Source of the DNA: Trichobilharzia regenti
Taxonomy: Eukaryota; Platyhelminthes; Trematoda; Strigeidida; Schistosomatidae
Direction of reading: 5' to 3'
Length of the DNA stretch: 64,000 nucleotides
Assembly (NCBI GenBank): GCA_944472135.2
Contig: OX235268.1
Location: 14,452,589 to 14,516,588 of the forward strand
Shown one piece after another: positions 56,845 to 64,000 of this stretch. Each line of letters opens with the position of its first letter. Positions within the stretch are counted from its first letter, which is position 1. A program made the position numbers and the translations under genes. The notes below the pieces were generated by a model. The model was not told the origin of the DNA. It searched no databases and saw only the letters and a program-made list of their open reading frames with translations.

Positions 56845-56940
56845 CTAATTTCAGGTAGTCTGCAGATGATGAGAACTTGTGAATCTGGTCTTTCATTCTT
56901 TCTTTCCCTATCAAAATTGGACAATTTTTGCCTGACCTTA
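56845..56940 (+). repeat. PLE-A terminal fragment with partial hammerhead
   Basis: ATTTCAGGTAGTCTGCAG followed by ATGATGAGAACTTGTGAATC is the PLE-A right end (compare 27988-28024), with C changed to A in the core and the helix III hairpin deleted. Confidence 0.65.
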
Positions 56941-56944
56941 ATAT

Positions 56945-57225
56945 ATCAAATTCTTTCTTAATATATGTGAAAATGACTAATCAGGGATAACCCAACCTAT
57001 ATCTGTTGTAAACACACAAGTAATATGGAACATTAAACATCAGGCAATCCAGATACTAATCACTAATAACCTGGGAGAATAATGCTAATTTGAAATTACT
57101 ACGAACAACAGGATAATTAAGAATCACCTGCTGATTGATCAAATTAATCAGATCTGCAATCAGATGAGATCCATTAACACTTTTCTTAAAACTCAGCTTA
57201 AGTGATTGTCAATAGATGATATTTC
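56945..57225. other. No recognised feature
   Basis: Intron sequence, nothing seen. Confidence 0.3.

Positions 57226-57261
<36 letters not shown>
57226..57261. repeat. (AAT)n microsatellite
   Basis: About 12 uninterrupted AAT units, followed 30-80 bases later by a TG-rich run (57296-57345). Confidence 0.97.
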
Positions 57262-57529
57262 CGGAACAAGGTCTGTTTTGTTAGTTTATGTATAAAAATG
57301 TGTGTATGTATGTGTTTGTGAGTGTGTGTAATTGTGAGTGTATGCTGTCATTCATCTTATGACATTTTCACAACACCTATCGGCCTTCTAATAGCCATCT
57401 CATTCACTAGATCAACTGATTAAGAGAGGAGATAAAAGACGATTGAACAAAGTACCCTAATAGTTATAGAAAGTTAATCCCATTAGGGAATACTACTTAC
57501 CAACATCAGATTAAGGTGATATATCCCAA

Positions 57530-57961
57530 CAAATCCCTATAAACCAATACTTGAATATCAATGGGATGATCAATGGCCTTATTCAGGCAGGTAGTTACCC
57601 GGAGTTCTAGTGAGAAGTCGTGACCAGTAGGGTGCAGCAAGTCGGGTGTGAGGAAAAATACTCGCTGAAGACATTGGCCAGCGGTCGCGCTATGTCGTGA
57701 ATTTGCAGAAGTTGGAATTAATGGACTGGCCATTGAACTATTGGGTCCCAGTGGCTTAATGGTCCACAAGCTCGTCTTGTAACCAGAAGATCCCGTGTTC
57801 GAAACCCTCTAGGTGTAGTGTACTTTTGAGGAGTCCCAAACCAGGACGAAACAGCAATCCAGTACTCCCAGCTGGTTTTCCAATGGTTCTCTAACCAATG
57901 TCATCCCATGATGAAATCCTGTAACCAATCAACCAAATCCCTACAAACCAATACTTGAATA
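57530..57961 (+). repeat. HH2 SINE, full unit bounded by direct repeats
   Basis: A complete unit whose two ends are the same 28-base element sequence with one difference (57530-57557 and 57934-57961, period 404). The tRNA-like head has an A box TGGCTTAATGG and a weakened B box. The hammerhead is damaged (TGTACTTTTGAGGAGTCCC), though GGACGAAACAG is kept. Confidence 0.85.
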
Positions 57962-58039
57962 AGAGGATATAAATAACCGATAAGTCTACCTACATGGCAA
58001 AGTTCAACAATAGCGTCCTAAGGTATGCGAACGCATGAG

Positions 58040-58440
58040 TGACTTAAAAACATGTTCTCACCCACCGGGATTCGAACCCAGGACCTTCTGGTTACAAGGC
58101 GAGCTCGTAGACCATTGAGCCACTGGGAGCCGATTCAGTGGTCCTTGAATTCTAACTTCTGCCAGTTGACGACATAGCGCGACCACTTCGCAATGTCTTC
58201 TTCGATGAGTTACTGCCTCATCTTTGACCTGCTGTACCCTACTGGTCACAGCTTCCCACTAGAACCCCAGGTTAACTGCCTGAATAGGGCCAGTCACTAA
58301 TGAGCATCAGATGAATTTTCAACAGCTGTCCAGTACTCCCAGGTTTTCCAGTGGTTCTCTAACTGATGTCAGCTCATGATTAAATCCTCTAGGCAATCAA
58401 ACAAAATCCCTACAAAAACCAATACTTAAAAATATGCCCC
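58040..58440. repeat. HH2 SINE inverted pieces
   Basis: A minus copy (58040-58315) has a clean head (CACCGGGATTCGAACCCAGG) and leader but starts before the hammerhead. A plus-strand tail (58320-58440) begins in the hammerhead at CAACAGCTGTCCAGTACTCC. Confidence 0.75.
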
Positions 58441-58690
58441 AGTTATAATGAGGAGTATCAGATGCTAAGTTAGGCTAGTTTGTGAACATATATTCACCAA
58501 GTTGACTAAAGATGAGCTGTTTTTGTGAACTGTTTATCTCTCTTATCTAGTTGTGCAGTCTTCCCCAAAAGCCCTCTGTAGAGTTAATGTGGTTTCCAGT
58601 AAGAGGATCGACGACTACCGATCGATCGACGATCAGAGAAATGTGGATAATAAAACAAATTAAAATAAATGACATCAACTACAAATCTAT

Positions 58691-58774
58691 TCCTAATCTC
58701 AACGTTAACCTTAATCCTAACTCTGATCCTAACCCTAACCCCAATACTTATCTTAACGTTAATCCTAACCTTAC
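58691..58774. repeat. Degenerate telomere-like hexamer tract
   Basis: Repeats of CCTAAC, CTTAAC and related hexamers, including GATCCTAACCCTAACCCC at 58725-58742. This resembles a degraded (TTAGGG)n array on the opposite strand, the common metazoan telomere unit. Confidence 0.7.
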
Positions 58775-59094
58775 CGAGCTATTAACACATTGTCGAAACA
58801 ATACTTAAAACGTGATCTAGGTGAAATTTACCGCTTAGTTGGTGAATAGCGTTGATATTTCAGCTATGATAATGACAGGTGCCATTAGCCAACGACGACT
58901 AGCATTCTTTCAAGGTCATTGAAGAGTTTGCCCTCCTGAGACACTATTTTTTGTACTTCGCCACCTACACGTTTACGGAAGAACTCTTCCGTAGTAGTGC
59001 TGAAATGATTCTATGTGAATCATGTCACTGTACAGTCTACAAACACCTAAATTCTTTACATGTTAAAAACATTTTCAATTATTATGTGACAGAT

Positions 59095-59840
59095 TGTGAC
59101 AAGCTAAAAAAAGACAAGGATACACTGGACGACAGATAAGAAGACTCTGGAAGATCTAAATTTCCAGGACGATTTCCGTCTAATTTCATATGAACTAAAA
59201 TACCTACAAGCGAAAGCCGACCAGTTGAAAGAAGAAGTGAACAGTGAAGACAGAAATTCAGGTGAACTAAGACGTCACTTCCTTCGGTTGTTTAGAAAGC
59301 ATCGTTTCAGAAACAGGAAGTCCACCAAGATGTCGATGTCAAAACTAGAATTGGAAAGTCGAAGAAGATATTCATCGTAATGAAATCTGTTTGAAAGCGA
59401 AAAAATTCGGATTTTCAACACCAATTTCAAGTCAGCCATTTTTTCTATATGGGTTAGAAACTTGTCACATCACTAAAAGTATCCCTATCGGGCTTTAGAT
59501 ATTTATCAATATCTGACTTCGCTAATTCAATATAGTCAATGAACCAATCGAGAATCTATTGCTCATTAAGAGAATATTCCGAAGAAAATGACGATGAATT
59601 GGACCCATGCTGAGGCGGCTGTTGGGTGACATAGCGCTCCAGTTTGTTGCTTGTGTGTACCCCAAGTGGGAAACTAAAGGTTGGTTTTTCTCCAAGAGTA
59701 ATGTGAAGGGAGGGATGGAAGCTAATGGGTGACCGTTGAGCCAGCTGATTAGTTATTGAGATAACAGGAAAAAACTGGGACATACTTTTGAAGCTCTTGT
59801 TCCGCCCGGAACCCAATGGAATTATAATAAAAATATAATG
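59095..59840 (+). mobile_element. RTE LINE fragment, decayed
   Basis: The plus frame near 59135-59240 reads TLEDLNFQDDFRLISYELKY and ADQLKEEV, matching DLEDLDFADDICLISHKLED of the RTE at 62285. The catalytic YADD/FADD motif is changed to FQDD. The region 59440-59840 is the C-terminal and 3' part. Adjacent to an oppositely oriented copy. Confidence 0.8.
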
Positions 59841-59849
59841 ATATAATTA

Positions 59850-60690
59850 TTTCCTTGACTTCCTATCGGAACACTGGCCTTTAGTACCATACTGCTGTTA
59901 CGCCCTATTCTCTAAAGTCTTTTGCAGACTAAATCCACTGTTGCCCATAAGCCTTCATTCCTTCCTCAGACGACCTGCTATATATCAACCACTGACAGCT
60001 GAACAGTTCGTCGTTTCCAATCCGTATTACTCATTTTATCACTCATCAGTCCCCTGTGAGCGCATTCAATCCACTTGTGATTTCTTTCATAAATTTGCTG
60101 GGCAACATATTCTTGATCGATTTCCTTGTTAAGCAGTAGATTCTTAATTGGTCCGCTGACGAAGATTTTTGTTACTAATTCTTCTCAACTGGCCATTCGA
60201 TCTCTAATGCTGAACCAGCGAAGGCAGATGTTCATAGAAGTCTGAAGTTTTTTGGAAGTTCTTTTGGAGGTAACTGCAGTTGAAAAGATGGCGCCTGGAC
60301 AGGTGATGGAAGTAAGCTCTTTCAAATCTCTCCAGTTGAAAGTGATTGGTGCTGGTTGCTGTTCATGTTATTCTCGTCACCTCCATTTTCCCTTTGTTCA
60401 CTTCACGTCCTGTCTTTTCTGATTTTTCTGTCAGTCTACCAACTTTCGCCTGTAGGCCATATTCGTAGTTAGCGAATCGCTAATTCAAACTAGTCTGAAA
60501 GACGTCCAATTGTTAAAACTAATTAAAACATCTCCTTGACAGCTATTTTCACTAATATTCAAGCTCTTCATAAAGATGCCTGGAGGACACTGCTTCTCCA
60601 TCTAAAACGACAGATGCCGAGTTTAGTCTTCAGTAGGAACACCACTACTTCCTGGAGATGTTGGTATTTTTATCTGGTCAGATTCAAACG
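59850..60690 (-). mobile_element. RTE LINE fragment, decayed, antisense
   Basis: 'TGAAAAGATGGCGCCTGGAC' and 'ctctttcaaatctctccagttg' (60280-60345) match the worn RTE copies at 22180-22250 and 33240-33310 on the same strand. It meets the plus-strand RTE copy tail to tail at about 59845. Confidence 0.7.
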
Positions 60691-60774
60691 GGAAAGAATT
60701 TTACGCTAAAATTTCGTCTCTTTATTTCTCAAGAACCCTTATTTCATGCTATTTTATTATAAACCATTTCCTAG

Positions 60775-61144
60775 GAAAACCAATTCAATGTTGGATACCT
60801 CAAGAATTCACACGAGGTTGGGAAGAATATGCAGAAAACTATTGTTGGGTAGCAAATACATATTTTGCACCAATTGAGAATCGCCTGCCACCAGTACCCG
60901 ACAGACGTGAACTCCTCTTAGTTTATTATCAATGGGCGCCGATTGTAATGGCTGCACAAGCCTTATTATTCTATTTACCATGTCTTATGTGGCGATTAGG
61001 TATGGCACATTCTGGTTTCAATTTACATCGTGTCTTACAAATGGCAGCTGAAGCTAATGAAATGCTACCAGAAGCAACTGCTAAAACAGTTCGAATCCTG
61101 TCACATTATATCAAGAGTTGTATACAACGACAAAGATTGTATAA
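60775..61144 (+). CDS. Innexin, second coding exon
   Basis: Continues the innexin from 52423. It starts KPIQCWIPQEFTRGWEEYAE then NYCWVANTYF, the first extracellular loop with two conserved cysteines that help dock half-channels of adjacent cells. Next comes YYQWAPIVMAAQALLFYLPC, the family's second membrane segment with its YYQW signature, and then the cytoplasmic loop (FNLHRVLQMAAEAN ... IKSCIQRQRLY). It follows acceptor TTTCCTAG and ends before donor GTAAGT at 61145, phase 2. The remaining two membrane segments and second extracellular loop must lie beyond the window. The 370-base exon has no frame damage. Confidence 0.95.
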
Positions 61145-61434
61145 GTAAGTATGTGTTGATGTTTTATTTTGGCATTCCACTGTCTTATGATTCGTCATGC
61201 AATGTTTTCGTATTTGATACCTTTCGTCAGGAAATAAAGCAAATGGTTTCTCCAAGTGGATTCTCGGAAGGGATATCCGAAATAAAAAACAAATTCTTAT
61301 AGTGGTAATCGTAATAGGAGTTCTGATTGCGTATTGATTTCTCACATTCGATTTCTTATACGTGGCAATTTCGCCAAACAGATGATATGTTCAAGAGTCC
61401 GAAGAGAGGAGTAACTCTTCGCCGAATGCGTTTC

Positions 61435-61985
61435 CTTTCGTAGGGATTTGATTTGTTTCAGATTTGACCACCAGGGATGAATATCCGTTGGAGGGCCGTT
61501 AGAAACTATTAAGAAATACTGGACAGCTGTTTTGCCCTAGTCTCTTAGGTCTCATCGTCAGTACGGATCCAGTACCTTCGGATTAAAGGAAAAGTTTGTA
61601 TAACTTTCAGCCACTCGAACCCGATTCAATGACCTATGAATTCTATCTTCTAACAACTTGTGATTTTAAGTGCGACTGGTACCAGCCAGTGTTATCGGCG
61701 GGTATTTGTTCTCCCTCCCAACGTTGTGGTGTAGCCCACTAGTCACGACTTCTCACTAAAACTCCAGGCTACTAACTCCATCATGTAACCAGTGATTAAA
61801 GGGCATCAGATTCAAATTCATAGGCCAGCGGCTGAACGGTCTACGAGCTATCCATATAACCTGAAGGTCCTGCTTTTGAACTCTTCAGTGTACTGCTGAA
61901 GAGACTCAAACTAGGATTAAGCAGCTGTGAATTACTTCCTGGTTGGTTTCCGATGGTTTTCTAAGTAATATCGATCAGAGGTCAA
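61435..61985. repeat. HH2 SINE copies, inverted pair
   Basis: A minus copy (61435-61800) with all sections but a damaged hammerhead (CATCGTCAGTAC), and a plus copy (about 61815-61985) whose region TACTGCTGAAGAGACTCAAA keeps CTGAAGA but has lost helix II pairing and GAAA. Confidence 0.7.
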
Positions 61986-62261
61986 ACCAGAAAAAGATTA
62001 TATACCTACAACACATTTGTAGGATATTATTCCTGAAGTAATACCTTCAGTATTTTGATGCATAGTCTTTTCAAAATTGATGAATTAAGTCGACTGTAAG
62101 TGAAGTTTCCTCCTCGTGATCATATAACTAATGTGCGAACCCAAGCTTGCATCGGTTCCTCTAGTAAGAAACCGTCTCCAGTAGTGACCATGGAGTCTGT
62201 TATGAGTAAAGATACTTGTTGATGACACTTTTAAATGGTAACAGAGTAGAGAGAATTAAAA

Positions 62262-64000
62262 AATTATTATTACTATTGTATCCTTTAGTTCCTAGAGGAA
62301 CATAGGGCTTCAGCTGCGCACCTCCATTGACTTCGGTTTTCTGACAACTTTTTCACCCTGCTCCAGGTCTGTCCACATGCTTTCATCTCCTCCTCGCATG
62401 ACCTCCTCCAAGTCACCCTTGGACGACCAACTCGCCGCCTCCCTTTCGGGTTCCACTCGAGGGCTTGTCTAGTGATGTCACTTGATGGTTTCCTCAGCGT
62501 ATGGCCAATCCATCTCCATTTCTTTCTGCCTATTTGTTTCACAATCGGTTCCTGATTGGTTCGCTCCCAGAGATCCCTGTTGCTGATCTTTTCTGGCCAT
62601 CTGATCTTGAGTATTGAGCGGAGACAGTTGTTAATGAAGGTTTGAAGTTTGTTTGAGATGCTCTTTATGACTCGCCAAGTCTCTGATCCGTATAGTAGCA
62701 CTGACTTCACATTGGAGTTGAAAATCCGGATCTTATTTTTGATGCTGATTGCTGTTGACCTCCACACAGATTTGAGAGTAATGAAAGCTTGTCTTGCTTT
62801 TCCGATTCTGGCTTTGATGTCCTCGTCAGTTCCGCCTGTAGTTGAGACGATGCTTCCCAGGTAGGTGAAGGAGGTTGTTTCTTTCAGGTTCTTCCCATTT
62901 ATGCTTATTGTGGTCTGTTGGTGTTGTTGATGTTGGCTAGGAATCTTCATCATCTCTGTTTTATCTATGTTCACGTGAAGTCCTATCTTTGATGCTTCTT
63001 CTGCCAACTTGTTACTTTTCACTTGCATATCTTCCAGTTTATGGGAAATCAGACATATATCATCGGCGAAATCCAGATCCTCCAAGTCTTTTGTGTCAGT
63101 CCATTTTATGCCTGTTCCCTCGTTGGTTGCCGTTGTCTGTCGCATTATCCAATCAATTGCAATCAGGAAGATCATTGGTGATAGTAGACAGCCTTGCCTC
63201 ACTCCCGTCCTCACTTCGAAGGCTTCCGTAAGTTTCCCGTTGTGGATTACTTGGCATGCAGCATTGTCGTATAACTGTTGGATGAGGTGTATAATTGTCG
63301 ATGGGACCCCGTAGTAGCGAAGTAGTTTCCAAATGACCTCTCGATCGACGCTGTCGAAGGCCTTTTCAAAGTCGATGAAGTTGAGATAGAGAGGTGACTG
63401 CCATTCCAAGCTTTGTTCAATGATGATCCGTAGAGTGGCGATTTGATCAATACATGATTTGTTTCTCCTGAATCCAGCCTGTTCCGGACGAAGTTTTTCA
63501 TCTAGGGCTTGTTTGATTCTCTCCAGGATGATGCGACTTAGTATCTTGCTTGGAATGGACAGAAGCATAATTCCACGCCAGTTTTTACATTGACTTAAGT
63601 CTCCTTTCTTTGGAAGTTTGAATAAGTAACTGTTCTTCCAATCCTCGGGTACTTTGCCCTCTTTCCACACCTTCTCCAGTAGTGGTGTCATCAAGTCCGC
63701 TGTTGTCTCTGGGTCTATTTTCAAAGCCTCTGCTGGGATTCCATCTGGTCCCGGTGTTTTCCCAGTTTTAAGCATCTTGATTGCATTCAGGACTTCTGAT
63801 TTCGTCGGGGGGTCAGTGTTCACTGGTAGTTCTGCTTCCGTTGTTGGTATTGCTGGACGTGTTGTAGGTGGCGGACGATTTAGAAGTCTTTTGAAGTGTT
63901 CAACCCAGTGCTTTCTCTGTTCCACCTCTTTGGTGATTGACTTTCCATTGTCGTCCTTTATTGGCTTAATCTGTGTCGAACGTTTGCCCGAAAGGTTCCT
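62262..64000 (-). mobile_element. RTE (SR2-like) LINE, 3' part, well preserved
   Basis: Runs from an AATAAT-type tail (about 62262-62280) through an open RT frame to the window edge. Its 3' end is the model for the truncated insertion at 9368-9435 and resembles the tail of the RTE-tailed SINEs. Inserted antisense to the innexin gene. The 5' part (endonuclease) lies outside the window. Confidence 0.9.
62285..64000 (-). CDS. RTE LINE polyprotein, reverse transcriptase and C-terminus (partial)
   Basis: At least 571 codons are open with no stop or frameshift, continuing upstream past the window edge, so no start is assigned. Motifs in order: LKTGKTPGPDGIPAEALK, FKLPKKGDLSQCKNWRGI, IDFEKAFDSVDREVI (motif A Asp), TGVRQGCLLSPMIFLIAID (motif B), DLDFADDICLIS (motif C, FADD), LHVNIDKTEMM, SVLLYGSETWRV and KKWRWIGHTLRKPSS. 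All catalytic residues of the RT are present. In a living element this protein reverse-transcribes LINE RNA at a nick made by its N-terminal endonuclease, and may also mobilise SINEs with matching tails. The intact frame suggests recent insertion. Confidence 0.92.
   Translation of the reverse strand, partial: RNLSGKRSTQIKPIKDDNGKSITKEVEQRKHWVEHFKRLLNRPPPTTRPAIPTTEAELPVNTDPPTKSEVLNAIKMLKTGKTPGPDGIPAEALKIDPETTADLMTPLLEKVWKEGKVPEDWKNSYLFKLPKKGDLSQCKNWRGIMLLSIPSKILSRIILERIKQALDEKLRPEQAGFRRNKSCIDQIATLRIIIEQSLEWQSPLYLNFIDFEKAFDSVDREVIWKLLRYYGVPSTIIHLIQQLYDNAACQVIHNGKLTEAFEVRTGVRQGCLLSPMIFLIAIDWIMRQTTATNEGTGIKWTDTKDLEDLDFADDICLISHKLEDMQVKSNKLAEEASKIGLHVNIDKTEMMKIPSQHQQHQQTTISINGKNLKETTSFTYLGSIVSTTGGTDEDIKARIGKARQAFITLKSVWRSTAISIKNKIRIFNSNVKSVLLYGSETWRVIKSISNKLQTFINNCLRSILKIRWPEKISNRDLWERTNQEPIVKQIGRKKWRWIGHTLRKPSSDITRQALEWNPKGRRRVGRPRVTWRRSCEEEMKACGQTWSRVKKLSENRSQWRCAAEALCSSRN

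Larger units (their letters stand above)
52580..60774 (+). other. Innexin intron 1 (8.2 kb), transposon-filled
   Basis: Bounded by GTAAGT at 52580 and TTTCCTAG ending at 60774, phase 1. It contains PLE copies in the sense direction (52790, 55960), RTE fragments in both directions (53800 minus, 59095 plus, 59850 minus), HH2 SINEs, a tRNA-like SINE, an (AAT)n tract and a degenerate telomere-like tract. Confidence 0.88.
61145..64000 (+). other. Innexin intron 2, continuing past the window
   Basis: Starts GTAAGTATG. Contains HH2 SINEs and the long RTE LINE in antisense. No further innexin exon was seen before the window edge. Confidence 0.8.

Noticed and set aside
57226..57345. CRISPR-like or regulatory array
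   Set aside because: Simple (AAT)n and TG-rich microsatellite only; no spaced repeats.
62649..62864. Plus-strand frames across the RTE (62649-63314)
   Set aside because: They are shadows of the minus-strand reverse-transcriptase frame.

Overview
The window looks like repeat-saturated nuclear DNA of a blood fluke (Schistosoma or a close relative). This is inferred from four things: an Sm-alpha-type tRNA-related repeat carrying a hammerhead ribozyme, many Penelope-like retroelement (PLE) relics with GIY-YIG ends, RTE (SR2-like) and CR1-like LINEs, and a metazoan innexin gene with flatworm-style large introns. No rRNA gene, CRISPR array, operon or other prokaryotic feature was seen. Most open frames are remnants of retroelements or chance frames in AT-rich sequence.

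The one recognisable host gene is an innexin (gap-junction protein) on the + strand. Its first coding exon is 52423-52579 and its second is 60775-61144, separated by an 8.2-kb intron. A second intron starts at 61145 and runs past the window end. Both introns are filled with transposon relics. The youngest-looking one is an RTE LINE on the minus strand (62262 to the window edge) with an uninterrupted reverse-transcriptase frame of at least 571 residues.

Layout. 0-3.8 kb: an Sm-alpha repeat with an intact-looking hammerhead (623-670), a piece of a second hammerhead repeat, and an unidentified repeat present twice. 3.8-5.5 kb: a palindromic PLE relic. 5.5-8.6 kb: a CR1-like LINE followed by a tRNA-headed SINE sharing its 3' tail. 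9-24 kb: RTE fragments, many copies of the second hammerhead repeat, and PLE relics (13.2, 16.7, 17.2-18.8 kb). 24.3-25.3 kb: a foldback element of unknown type. 26.1-28.1 kb: a PLE copy bounded by inverted ends, each with a hammerhead-like fold. 28.7-52 kb: a dense PLE/SINE/RTE patchwork. 52.4-64 kb: the innexin exons and their transposon-filled introns.

The most distinctive theme is self-cleaving RNA and parasitism among retroelements. Three unrelated repeat families carry hammerhead folds: the Sm-alpha repeat, a second roughly 400-bp tRNA-related repeat (here called HH2) using the permitted core variant CUGAAGA, and a PLE family (here PLE-A). Two short SINE types share nearly the same tRNA-like head but end in tails matching two different LINEs in this same window (CR1 and RTE). 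All family labels (HH2, PLE-A to PLE-E) are local to this report. Element boundaries are approximate because they were read by eye.
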